64,000 nt of DNA from Methylocystis bryophila (GTDB lineage Bacteria; Pseudomonadota; Alphaproteobacteria; Rhizobiales; Beijerinckiaceae), in NCBI RefSeq assembly GCF_027925445.1, contig NZ_AP027149.1, positions 2,802,501 to 2,866,500 of the forward strand. The letters are read 5' to 3'. Shown here piece by piece: positions 1-7,383 of this stretch. Position 1 is the stretch's first letter. Each line of letters opens with the position of its first letter. Both the position numbers and the translations under genes were made by a program. The notes beneath the pieces are model-generated. The model had not been told where the DNA came from. It worked only from the letters and a program-made list of their open reading frames with translations, and searched no databases.

Positions 1-295
1 CCGGCCGCTCGATCCACTCGGGCGGCGGCTCGCTTCGAAAGTCCTGATAATAGCGGGCCGAGGCGCGGCGCGTCAGAACGGCCCAATTGCGCATCATCGG
101 CAGCACAAGCCAAACCACCACCGTCAGCGCGAACATTGCGAGCATCGGCTTCAGCAGCGCGCGCGGATCGACGGCGGCCGTCGGCCCGAAGGCGAGCGCT
201 GTGAGCGCGAGGCCTCCCGCTGCGAGGAAACCATAGGTCAGCCCCAGGGAGATTCCCCGTGGGCTCGTCGCGGGCGATCTCGTCGTGGCGGTCAT
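1..295 (-). CDS. MAPEG-family membrane protein, N-terminal part (cut by window edge)
   Basis: The reading frame starts at an ATG (295) preceded by a strong GGAGG site and runs off the left edge, so only about 98 residues are visible. It shows two hydrophobic stretches (about residues 19-40 and 50-68), then an Arg-rich turn followed by YYQDFRSEPPPEWIERP. That last block resembles the conserved loop of MAPEG-type integral membrane proteins (glutathione/eicosanoid-metabolism relatives). It is transcribed divergently from the HxlR regulator at 385, and a 12-bp inverted repeat lies between the two starts, so it is a likely target of that regulator. The family call rests on the loop motif and membrane pattern only. 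The C-terminal half is outside the window. Confidence 0.6.
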   Translation of the reverse strand, partial: MTATTRSPATSPRGISLGLTYGFLAAGGLALTALAFGPTAAVDPRALLKPMLAMFALTVVVWLVLPMMRNWAVLTRRASARYYQDFRSEPPPEWIERP

Positions 296-314
296 CTCGT
301 TTCCTCCCAGCTCT

Positions 315-367
315 TTCGCTTGCAATTTGCAATTGATAGGAGAACTCGCTGGCCTATTGCAAGCGAA
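315..367. promoter_or_regulatory. Perfect 12-bp inverted repeat, likely HxlR operator
   Basis: TTCGCTTGCAAT (315-326) is repeated exactly in inverted orientation as ATTGCAAGCGAA (356-367). A further TGCAATT direct repeat and a GCAAT/ATTGC pair lie inside. The arms sit between the divergent MAPEG and HxlR genes, the usual place for the operator of a divergently encoded MarR/HxlR-type regulator. The symmetry is seen directly; the operator function is inferred. Confidence 0.6.
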
Positions 368-384
368 ATTCTTATTCTCTCGAG

Positions 385-867
385 ATGAGCAAGGTTTTTG
401 AGGGTGCGAGCGCGCCTCCTTGTCCCCTGCGGCGATTCGTGGAGCTCTTCGGCGACCGTTGGACGCTGCTGATCCTGCGCGACCTGATGTTCGGCGAGAA
501 AAGCGAGTTCGGGGAATTTCTCTCGGCGCGCGAGGGCATCGCGACCAATATGCTGGCGGATCGCCTGCGCCGGCTCGAGCGGCGCGGGATCGTCACGCGC
601 AGCCCACATCCGACCGACGCGCGAAAACGAGTCTATCGTCTCTCCAGAAAGGGCGTCGAGCTCGCGCCGGTCCTCATCGAGGCGGCGCTATGGGTCGAAA
701 AGCACGAGGGCGTGGAGATCCCGGCGGCGCTGCGTCTCGACCTGAAACAAGACCGAGCCACGCTGATGGCCGAGTTGCGCTCGCGCGCCTTAGGGGCCGA
801 ACCCAAAACGGCTCCGGCGGGTTGCGTGGGCGCCCGAGACCCGTCTAATGAGACGGGAAAGAATTGA
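385..867 (+). CDS. HxlR-family winged-helix transcriptional regulator
   Basis: This 160-residue protein has the classic HxlR layout. An N-terminal CPLRRFVELFGDRWTLLILR block (the Cys at residue 13 lies where redox- or aldehyde-sensing members keep theirs) is followed by a winged helix with NMLADRLRRLERRGIV and the wing sequence RKRVYRLSRKG. The last 35 residues are low in complexity and not conserved-looking. Members act as dimers and usually control a neighbouring divergent gene in response to an electrophile or redox signal. Here that neighbour is a MAPEG protein, a family tied to thiol conjugation, which fits. The start at 385 keeps the whole domain; its ribosome site is weak (GAG). It is separated from pyrH by 30 bases, so read-through into pyrH is possible. 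Confidence 0.85.
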   Translation: MSKVFEGASAPPCPLRRFVELFGDRWTLLILRDLMFGEKSEFGEFLSAREGIATNMLADRLRRLERRGIVTRSPHPTDARKRVYRLSRKGVELAPVLIEAALWVEKHEGVEIPAALRLDLKQDRATLMAELRSRALGAEPKTAPAGCVGARDPSNETGKN

Positions 868-897
868 CTGCGCTTTCGACAGAACGGGAGATCATTG

Positions 898-1626
898 ATG
901 CCTGAGGCGACGACGCCGAAAAGATTCAAGCGCGTCGTCGTCAAGCTTTCGGGGGAGGCGTTGACGGGGCCTGGGACACACGGGCTCGACGGCGCGACGC
1001 TCGCGCGCATAGCCAAGGATCTAGCGGCTTCGGCGGGCGAGGGGACCGAGATCGCGGTGGTCGTCGGCGGCGGCAATTTCTTCCGAGGCGTGCAGGGGGC
1101 CGGCAAGGGGCTTGAACGCGCGCGGGCCGATGCGATCGGCATGCTCGCGACTGTGATGAACGGTCTCGCGCTCGAGCAAGCCATTGAGGCCGAGGGACGT
1201 CCGGCGCGTGCGCTCTCGGCGATCGCCATGCCAACGCTCTGCGAGACTTATATGCGCGCTTCTGCGCTGCGGCATCTTTCCGAAGGTCGTGTGGTCATTT
1301 GCTCGGGCGGCACGGGCAACCCCTTCTTCACCACCGACACCGGGGCTGCGTTGCGCGCCGCCGAGCTCGAAGCCGACGCGATCCTCAAGGCCACGCAGGT
1401 CGACGGCGTTTACACGGCCGATCCCAAGCGCGACCCCGACGCCAAGCGCTACGACCGGCTGACGCATGACGAGGCGATCGTCAAGAATCTCGGCGTGATG
1501 GACACAGCCGCTTTCGCGCTGGCGAGAGAGAATCGAATACCGATCTTCGTATTCTCGATCGCGGAGGAGGGGGCCATTGCCGCCGCGTTGCGTGGCGAAG
1601 GGCGCGGGACCCTCGTTGTCCCCTAA
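898..1626 (+). CDS. pyrH: Uridylate kinase (UMP kinase)
   Basis: The 242-residue product belongs to the amino-acid-kinase fold and phosphorylates UMP to UDP with ATP in the cytoplasm. The VVVKLSGEAL phosphate loop lies near residue 15, GGGNFFRG near 60, and the nucleotide/UMP-binding block DAILKATQVDGVYTADPK near 160-178. The ATG at 898 has a GGGAG site 7 bases upstream; a TTG directly before it is less likely. In most alphaproteobacteria pyrH follows rpsB-tsf and is directly followed by frr. Here an HxlR gene precedes it and two leftward genes separate it from frr, so the usual operon has been rearranged on both sides. Confidence 0.97.
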   Translation: MPEATTPKRFKRVVVKLSGEALTGPGTHGLDGATLARIAKDLAASAGEGTEIAVVVGGGNFFRGVQGAGKGLERARADAIGMLATVMNGLALEQAIEAEGRPARALSAIAMPTLCETYMRASALRHLSEGRVVICSGGTGNPFFTTDTGAALRAAELEADAILKATQVDGVYTADPKRDPDAKRYDRLTHDEAIVKNLGVMDTAAFALARENRIPIFVFSIAEEGAIAAALRGEGRGTLVVP

Positions 1627-1677
1627 AGGCCTGCTCCCTCTTGCGGCGCCTTCAACCTATGGACCTCCGAGGCTCTT

Positions 1678-2088
1678 TCACCTGATTTCCTCTGGCGGCT
1701 GCCAGACGAGGTCAGAGGAAGCCTTCTTCGCGTTCGCGTTCCTCGCGCCCAATCCGTTCCTATGGTCGGCGACCGCTTTCTCAGCAATTCGCCAATCTTC
1801 GGAGTTCCAACGCATCGACTCATTTTGCGTCGAATTCGACGCCAGGGAAGGCAGCATCGCCTTGATCTGATTCTTTAATCGTTGGCTGGTCGATTCTTCC
1901 GCCGCCCGCGTCGGTTCGACGTTCGGAGACTGAGCCGGCGCCTGTTGCGCGATTGGGGGATTTTCGTGCGAAAGGCTTGCAACACGGCGAACCGTAGCTG
2001 TGTTCGCGGTGTAGGCGAGCACAAACAGAACCGCCGACAGCGCGGCGAGCCCAATGATATGCGGCTTCATTGCTGACAGGTTCATCAT
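1678..2088 (-). CDS. Small membrane-anchored protein of unknown function
   Basis: A 136-residue product starts with two ATG codons (2088 and 2085) behind AAAGGAGCGAGG, a good ribosome site. Residues 9-28 form one hydrophobic segment (HIIGLAALSAVLFVLAYTA). The rest is hydrophilic and rich in Gln, Asn, Ser and Ala, ending in WQPPEEIR. It looks like a periplasm-facing protein held by an uncleaved signal anchor. I do not recognise a family. It lies on the opposite strand to pyrH and frr, inside a spot where those genes are normally adjacent, so it is probably an insertion relative to the ancestral order. The opposite-strand frame lacks any protein-like features. Confidence 0.6.
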   Translation of the reverse strand: MMNLSAMKPHIIGLAALSAVLFVLAYTANTATVRRVASLSHENPPIAQQAPAQSPNVEPTRAAEESTSQRLKNQIKAMLPSLASNSTQNESMRWNSEDWRIAEKAVADHRNGLGARNANAKKASSDLVWQPPEEIR

Positions 2089-2130
2089 CCTCGCTCCTTT
2101 ATGGAAAGCGCGCGGAAGAGGCGCTCAGCC

Positions 2131-2162
2131 CCCTGCGTGCGCCCTTAGCTAGGGGCGCAGGG
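2131..2162. terminator. GC-rich imperfect hairpin
   Basis: CCCTGCG...CGCCC (from 2131) faces GGGCGCAGGG (2153-2162) across a short loop. It sits just past the 3' end of the leftward gene at 2285-3505 and before the leftward gene at 1678-2088, so it could end or attenuate transcription between them. There is no T-run. Confidence 0.3.
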
Positions 2163-2284
2163 CGGATTTCCAGCGTCGCCGTTTGCGAGCGAAGGGGCGC
2201 GGCCCTGATGAACAGTGCGAAGGCCGCAGCTTAAGGCGGGACCGACCGGCTCCTGACGAAAATCTTGGCGAGACGGACACCGCT

Positions 2285-3505
2285 TTAAAGGCGGCCGTCT
2301 CCGATCAGCGCGCCGCGTTTGCGCAGCCGCGTCACGACCAGAAACCCGAGGCTCAGCAGGCCGGATCCGGCGGCGGGAGAGGGCGCCGCGAAGACCCCGT
2401 TCAGATTGACCGCAAGATTTTGCGCGCCGATGAAGGCTCCGACATTGCCTCCAGGACCAGTCATGGCCGCGTCGGTCAGAGCCTGGCCCTCAGCGCTATA
2501 TCCGCCTGTGTAGCTGTAGAACTCGTATCGACGCAGCACGGATTCCTTGCCGGCGCCGGCCTGCTGATCGAGGCTCTCGAGCAGGCCCGAGCCGGGGACC
2601 CCCAACTCCGTTTGCAGGAGTTGCCACTCGATTTCGGTCTCCGAGGGATTGTTCGGGGCGAGGCCCTTTCCGCCGGCGACGAGGTCTTCCAGGGCGACCG
2701 GGTGGTCATATTGCGTGGTGTAAACTTTGACCCATTCGGCCACCCCGAACTGATTGCCGGCGTCCGGCGCGGGCGCTTGCACCTCGCCCTGAACCTTGGG
2801 TTGCGCGGGAGGCTGTCCCGGCGCCGGCGGAGCCGGCGGCGTAACCACCTGCACCGCCGCCGGCAGCTGCGCTGCGACGGTGTTCAACACCGGTGAAGTT
2901 GGGGTGGTCTGGGTCAGCCAATGATAGCTGGTGAGGGTTGGCGTCTTCGACGTTCCTACGCCGAAGTGGTCGCACGGCGTGCTGGGCCCGTAACCGATAC
3001 CCCCGCCCGTCCAGCAGCTTTCTCCGGGCGTTGAGTAGACGCCGCTTGGCGTGCCGACGTTCCAGGATTGGGTCGCTGAGTCGAACGCGCCCTGATAGAC
3101 GATCGCGACGCCCGACGCGCCGTCCGCGAAAGTCGTGGAGGTGATGGTCGGCCCGCCGTAGCGCTCGACCGAAGGCGGAAAGGACCGACCGACGCCGCCG
3201 AAGACGTCGGTCACGTCGCTCTTACTAATTCCCTCCAAATCGATCTCGAAGCCATGGGCGGTCGAGCCCGTGTCGTTGACCGCGTCGAAATTCCCGAGAC
3301 TGCCGTAGGTCTGCGTCGCTGCCGCGGGGGAGGTGAGGCCAATCACGAGCGCCGTGGCGCCGACGACCCACCCGAGAGAGGACGATTTCCGCGCGCTCCG
3401 ATGAATAAGGAGCCGACTGCCCGCGCTTAGATTTTCCGCAGCTTGGGGTTTAACTTCGGGCTGAACTTGTCGACCGACAATATGAAATGAATGCAGAATA
3501 GACAT
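2285..3505 (-). CDS. Large exported protein with a PEP-CTERM-like C-terminal anchor
   Basis: The 406-residue protein begins at an ATG with GGAGG 7 bases upstream. A basic stretch leads into a hydrophobic export signal around residues 46-63 ending in SPAAA. The body is rich in Gly, Ser, Thr and Pro, with a Pro/Ala-rich linker near 225-250. The C-terminus reads PSPAAGSGLLSLGFLVV followed by RLRKRG, which is a proline-containing motif, a transmembrane helix and a basic tail, the layout of PEP-CTERM sorting signals. It is therefore predicted to be exported and anchored or processed at the surface. No enzymatic domain is recognised. A perfect FNR-type box lies 105-118 bases upstream with a CATAAG -10 candidate 20 bases past it, so oxygen-responsive control is likely. 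Confidence 0.65.
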   Translation of the reverse strand: MSILHSFHIVGRQVQPEVKPQAAENLSAGSRLLIHRSARKSSSLGWVVGATALVIGLTSPAAATQTYGSLGNFDAVNDTGSTAHGFEIDLEGISKSDVTDVFGGVGRSFPPSVERYGGPTITSTTFADGASGVAIVYQGAFDSATQSWNVGTPSGVYSTPGESCWTGGGIGYGPSTPCDHFGVGTSKTPTLTSYHWLTQTTPTSPVLNTVAAQLPAAVQVVTPPAPPAPGQPPAQPKVQGEVQAPAPDAGNQFGVAEWVKVYTTQYDHPVALEDLVAGGKGLAPNNPSETEIEWQLLQTELGVPGSGLLESLDQQAGAGKESVLRRYEFYSYTGGYSAEGQALTDAAMTGPGGNVGAFIGAQNLAVNLNGVFAAPSPAAGSGLLSLGFLVVTRLRKRGALIGDGRL

Positions 3506-3609
3506 TCTATGGCCTCCAGGCGGCTCAAAGCGCCGGATTTCGAACGGGTCCGCCTGCCGCTTCGATACGCTTCAGTCACCGAGCTTATGCGCAAGGCCGT
3601 GGGACGAAA

Positions 3610-3623
3610 TTGATCACCATCAA
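3610..3623. promoter_or_regulatory. Perfect FNR/FixK-type box between divergent genes
   Basis: TTGATCACCATCAA matches the consensus TTGAT-N4-ATCAA exactly, and the symmetry extends outward to AAATTGAT/ATCAATTT. On the minus strand a CATAAG -10 candidate (3584-3589) follows after 20 bases toward the exported protein gene. On the plus strand AATAAT (3644-3649) follows after 20 bases toward frr. That spacing is what a class II activated promoter needs, so one box may serve both directions. A Crp/Fnr-family regulator is encoded at 30251-30925 and a second such box lies at 27533. Confidence 0.75.
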
Positions 3624-3846
3624 TTTGAGAGACAATTGGGACAAATAATTTCTAACTGTTGCGCGCAGGCAACACCTGCCTCCATGCCTTTCGACCGAGG
3701 CCTATGAATCCTCCGCCCGGCGCACTATTGTTGCCTCAATGGGCGTGGCGGGGCGTCGCGCGCGGGAAAAATCTCAGCAGAACGGCCTGAAGCTGTTATG
3801 CTTGCCCGGAATTCGATTCTGGGAAGAAAGACGGATAATACCCAAT

Positions 3847-4407
3847 ATGAGTCAAGCATTTGATCTCGCGGATGTGAAGCGTCGCATGCAGGGCGCGATG
3901 GCGACGCTGAAACATGAATTCGGTGGGCTGCGCACAGGCCGCGCTTCGGCTTCTCTGGTCGAGCCCGTCCATGTCGACGCCTATGGCCAGTCGACGCCGC
4001 TCAATCAAGTCGCGACGATCAGCATTCCGGAATCGCGCATGATCTCGGTGCAAGTATGGGATAAGGCGCTCGTCGGCGCGGTTGACCGCGCGATCCGCGA
4101 CGCCAATCTGGGCCTCAGCCCGGTTATTGAAGGGCAGACGCTGCGTATCCGCACGCCGGAGCTCAACGAGCAAAGGCGGAAAGAACTCGTGAAAGTCGCT
4201 CACAAATATGCGGAGGAGGCGCGCGTCGCCGTCCGTCACGTGCGTCGCGACGGACTCGACGTCTTGAAGAGACTTCTGAAGGATCATGCCATCCCGGAAG
4301 ACGACGAGAAGCGTCACGAGCAAGAGGTACAGAAGGCGACTGACGACACGATTCGCGAGATCGACGCCTTGCTGGGGGGCAAGGAAAAGGAGATCATGCA
4401 GGTTTAA
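3847..4407 (+). CDS. frr: Ribosome recycling factor
   Basis: The product is 186 residues, the usual length. It frees 70S ribosomes from mRNA after termination, together with EF-G. The sequence shows the family blocks LKHEFGGLRTGRASASLVEP near residues 18-37, PLNQVATISIPESRMISVQVWD near 50-72, and the basic stretch ELNEQRRKELVKVAHKYAEEARVAVRHVRRD near 105-135. An open frame extends upstream to 3739, but only the ATG at 3847 gives the conserved N-terminus (MSQAFDLADVKRRM). The gene opens the run frr-uppS-cdsA-dxr-rseP-bamA. Its upstream region holds a perfect FNR-type box, unusual for a translation gene. Confidence 0.97.
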   Translation: MSQAFDLADVKRRMQGAMATLKHEFGGLRTGRASASLVEPVHVDAYGQSTPLNQVATISIPESRMISVQVWDKALVGAVDRAIRDANLGLSPVIEGQTLRIRTPELNEQRRKELVKVAHKYAEEARVAVRHVRRDGLDVLKRLLKDHAIPEDDEKRHEQEVQKATDDTIREIDALLGGKEKEIMQV

Positions 4408-4456
4408 GAACGAGTGGCCGGGGAAAAGCGGAAGCGTCGAGGTGGAAAAGAGATCC

Positions 4457-5251
4457 ATGTCGGATAGAGACTTCGCCGGATTGAAAGATGCTGCGCGTGA
4501 GGGGAGCGCGGCGGCGTTTCAGCCCATGCCGCGTCACGTCGCGGTTATCATGGATGGCAACGGACGCTGGGCGGCGCGGCGCGGCTTGCCGCGCATCGAG
4601 GGCCATCGGCGCGGCGTCGACGCGCTGCGGCGCGCCGTGCGAGCCGCGATCGAGCTCGGCATCGGCTATCTCACCGTTTATTCATTTTCCGTCGAGAACT
4701 GGTCGCGGCCAAAGGAAGAAGTGCAGGGTCTCATGGGGCTGCTGCACCGATTTATTCACAATGATCTCGCCGAGTTGAACGCCAACAATGTGCGCGTGCG
4801 CGTGATCGGCGCGCGTGCGGGCCTTAGCGGGGACGTCCTCGCCCTCTTGCGCCAGGCGGAGGAGATCACGCGCAGCAATACCGGGCTCACCTTGGTCGTC
4901 GCCTTCAATTACGGCGCGCGACAGGAGATCGTCTCCGCGGCGCGCGCCCTGGCGGAGGCCGTGGCGGCGGGCGAGCTCTCTCCCGCCGAAGTCGACGCCG
5001 ACGCCATCGCGGCGCGGCTGTACACGTCCGACATTCCGGATCCGGACCTGATCATTCGCACTTCGGGCGAGCAGCGGCTCTCGAATTTCCTGCTGTGGCA
5101 GTCGGCTTATGCTGAGTTTGTCTTCCTGCCGATCCACTGGCCGGAATTCGACAAGGCTGCGCTAGAGGCGGCTATCGCCGAGTTCGCTCATCGCGACCGT
5201 CGCTTCGGCGGGCTTGAGTCCGGGATGTGCAACGCAAAGACCGCTTCATGA
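4457..5251 (+). CDS. uppS: Undecaprenyl (di-trans,poly-cis) diphosphate synthase
   Basis: The cis-prenyltransferase adds isopentenyl units to farnesyl diphosphate to make the C55 lipid carrier for peptidoglycan and O-antigen precursors. Residues 30-45 carry HVAVIMDGNGRWA with the catalytic Asp, followed by GHRRG; SVENWSRP lies near 77-84 and the Mg/IPP-binding RTSGEQRLSNFLLWQ near 205-219. The ATG at 4457 follows GGAAAAGAG; the frame stays open upstream into frr, but that part is not family-like. At 264 residues it matches the family. Its TGA stop overlaps the ATG of cdsA by ATGA, indicating translational coupling. Confidence 0.96.
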   Translation: MSDRDFAGLKDAAREGSAAAFQPMPRHVAVIMDGNGRWAARRGLPRIEGHRRGVDALRRAVRAAIELGIGYLTVYSFSVENWSRPKEEVQGLMGLLHRFIHNDLAELNANNVRVRVIGARAGLSGDVLALLRQAEEITRSNTGLTLVVAFNYGARQEIVSAARALAEAVAAGELSPAEVDADAIAARLYTSDIPDPDLIIRTSGEQRLSNFLLWQSAYAEFVFLPIHWPEFDKAALEAAIAEFAHRDRRFGGLESGMCNAKTAS

Positions 5252-6102
5252 GCGCCACAGCGCAGGAGGGAGCGGCGCCTCCCAAATCCGGCGGTTTTGG
5301 CGATCTCGGTCCACGCGTCGCCTCTGCTGTGGTTCTGGTGACGATGGCGGCGGGGACCGCCTTTTGCGGCGGGTCGGTTTTCGCGCTCTTCTGGCTCGTT
5401 GTCGCTTGCGCGGTCGTATGGGAGTGGCAGGGCCTGATCGGCGGAGAACGCCAACTGGCCCGCGTCGGTCTAGGGTGGCTCGCGCTTGCCGCCGCCGCCC
5501 TTCTCATCCAGGGCGAAACGCCCTTCGTCTGTTCGGTCGCCATCGGCTTCCTTTGCGCGGCGGTGGGCCTTCTTACATGCCGCGGTCGAAGGATCTGGGC
5601 CTCGTCGGGGGTGCTCTACGCAGCGGCGCTCGTGCTCTCGGTCGATCTGCTTCGGCAGTCGGGCGACAAGGGCGCGATAGCGATCGCCTGGCTCTTCGCC
5701 ATCGTCTGGGGAGCGGACGTCTTCGCCTATTTCGGTGGGAGACTGATCGGCGGGCCAAAGCTTTGGCCGCGGGTTTCCGCGGGCAAGACCTGGTCGGGCG
5801 CCGTGGTCGGCGCCTTGAGCGGAGCGGCGCTGGGCGCCTTTGTCGCTCGCGTTTTCGCTGGCGCGTCGGTCGCGCCGATGTTCCTCGTCAGCCTCGCCGC
5901 GGTGATCTTGTCGCAACTCGGCGATCTCTTCGAATCCGCGGTGAAGCGGCGTTTCGACGTGAAGGATTCCAGCCGGCTCATTCCCGGCCACGGCGGCGTG
6001 ATGGACAGAGTGGACGGCTTCATCTTCGCTGCAATCTTTGCGGCTGCGCTCGGAGTGTTGCGCGACCCTTCGTCGGCCGCCTCCGGCCTCTTCTCCTGGT
6101 GA
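5248..6102 (+). CDS. cdsA: Phosphatidate cytidylyltransferase (CDP-diacylglycerol synthase)
   Basis: An integral membrane enzyme that makes CDP-diacylglycerol from phosphatidate and CTP, the branch point for all phospholipids. The 284-residue sequence has about seven hydrophobic segments and the CTP_transf_1 signature near the C-terminus: SQLGDLFESAVKRRFDVKD followed by PGHGGVMDRVDG. KTWSGAVVGA lies near residue 180. The ATG at 5248 overlaps the uppS stop (ATGA); a GTG at 5227 is in frame and would add seven residues. It ends 8 bases before the dxr start, so the run is an operon. Confidence 0.96.
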   Translation: MSATAQEGAAPPKSGGFGDLGPRVASAVVLVTMAAGTAFCGGSVFALFWLVVACAVVWEWQGLIGGERQLARVGLGWLALAAAALLIQGETPFVCSVAIGFLCAAVGLLTCRGRRIWASSGVLYAAALVLSVDLLRQSGDKGAIAIAWLFAIVWGADVFAYFGGRLIGGPKLWPRVSAGKTWSGAVVGALSGAALGAFVARVFAGASVAPMFLVSLAAVILSQLGDLFESAVKRRFDVKDSSRLIPGHGGVMDRVDGFIFAAIFAAALGVLRDPSSAASGLFSW

Positions 6103-6110
6103 GCAAACCG

Positions 6111-7319
6111 ATGGCTTCCAATGGCGAGACAACCGCAGGCAAGCGGGCCCCGCAGCGCGTCGCGCTGATCGGCGCGACAGGCTCGATCGGCAAATCGACG
6201 GTCGATCTCTTGGTGCGTAACCCCGATCGCTTCAGCGTCGTGTCGCTCGCCGCAGGGCGCGACCACGCGGAGCTCGCGCGTCTCGCCATCCTGCTGCGCC
6301 CCGAATTCGTGGCGATCCGAGACGAATCGGGCTTCGAACCGCTCAAAGAGGCGCTCGTCGGAACCAATATTCAGATCGGAGCAGGGCGCGAGGCCGTCAT
6401 AGAGGCCGCGACATGGGACGCCGATCTCCTCGTAAGCGCCATCGTTGGAGCGGCCGGGGTCGAGCCGACGCATGCAGCGCTGCAGCTTGGCCGCGACGTG
6501 GCGCTTGCAAACAAGGAGTGCCTCGTCTGCGCCGGTGCGCCGTTCATGCGGGCCGCCCGCGAGGCCGGAGCGCGATTGCTCCCTATGGACAGCGAGCATA
6601 ATGCGATCGCCCAGGCGCTCGGCGGCGCCGATCCCGCCACGATCGAGCGAATGATCATCACCGCCTCGGGGGGGCCCTTTCGAACTTGGAGCCGCGAGGC
6701 GATCGAAAAGGCGACGGTCGCCGAGGCGCTCAACCACCCGAACTGGTCGATGGGACCCAAGATCACGGTCGATTCCGCCACGATGATGAACAAGGGGCTC
6801 GAGCTCATCGAGGCCCATCATCTCTTCGGCGTCCCGGCCGAGAAGCTCGACGTCGTGGTTCATCCGCAATCCATTGTCCACGGGCTCGTGGCCTTCGCCG
6901 ACGGCGCCGTCACCGCGGGAATGGCGGTCCCCGACATGCGCGTCCCGATCGCACACTGTCTCGGATTTCCGGAGCGCCTCGACGCGCCGACGCCGCGGCT
7001 CGATCTCGCGCAGATCGCCACGCTCACTTTCGAACGGCCGGATCATGAGCGATTTCCCGCGCTGGCGCTCGCGCTGGGGGCGCTTGCTGCGGGGGGAGGG
7101 TTGCCGACGGTGCTGAACGCCGCAAATGAGATTGCGGTGGAGGCGTTCTTGGCCGGGCGCATCGCTTTTGGCGATATCGCGCGGCATGCAGCAGAAGCAA
7201 TTGATATTGCTGAGAAAAATGGTGAGGCGAAAGAGCCGGCGAGCGTCGCTGAAGCCCTAGCCATTGACCACAATGTAAGAGATCGATCGCGTCGAGTCTT
7301 GGCGACGAGCCGGCTTTAG
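6111..7319 (+). CDS. dxr: 1-deoxy-D-xylulose 5-phosphate reductoisomerase
   Basis: This is the second enzyme of the MEP isoprenoid pathway, converting DXP to MEP with NADPH, and it supplies precursors for the UppS product encoded two genes upstream. The N-terminal Rossmann motif GATGSIGKST lies near residues 22-31; LANKECLVCAG near 127; the metal-site MDSEHNAIAQ near 152; ITASGGPFR near 180; NHPNWSMGPKITVDSATMMN near 205-224; and VVHPQSIVHGLV near 246. The length of 402 residues is normal. I take the ATG at 6111 with GGTGAG upstream; a GTG at 6099 overlaps the cdsA stop and is an alternative. Confidence 0.97.
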   Translation: MASNGETTAGKRAPQRVALIGATGSIGKSTVDLLVRNPDRFSVVSLAAGRDHAELARLAILLRPEFVAIRDESGFEPLKEALVGTNIQIGAGREAVIEAATWDADLLVSAIVGAAGVEPTHAALQLGRDVALANKECLVCAGAPFMRAAREAGARLLPMDSEHNAIAQALGGADPATIERMIITASGGPFRTWSREAIEKATVAEALNHPNWSMGPKITVDSATMMNKGLELIEAHHLFGVPAEKLDVVVHPQSIVHGLVAFADGAVTAGMAVPDMRVPIAHCLGFPERLDAPTPRLDLAQIATLTFERPDHERFPALALALGALAAGGGLPTVLNAANEIAVEAFLAGRIAFGDIARHAAEAIDIAEKNGEAKEPASVAEALAIDHNVRDRSRRVLATSRL

Positions 7320-7383
7320 GGCATTTAGGAAGTTTGTAATCACCCGCCAGCGGCGTGGCCGGCGTTCAAGGGAGCTCGAGGCG

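Noticed and set aside
5214..6110. Apparent fusion of a long N-terminal extension to dxr
   Set aside because: The frame is open through cdsA by chance; the residues are Arg/Gly-rich with no family features and the dxr start at 6111 is clear.
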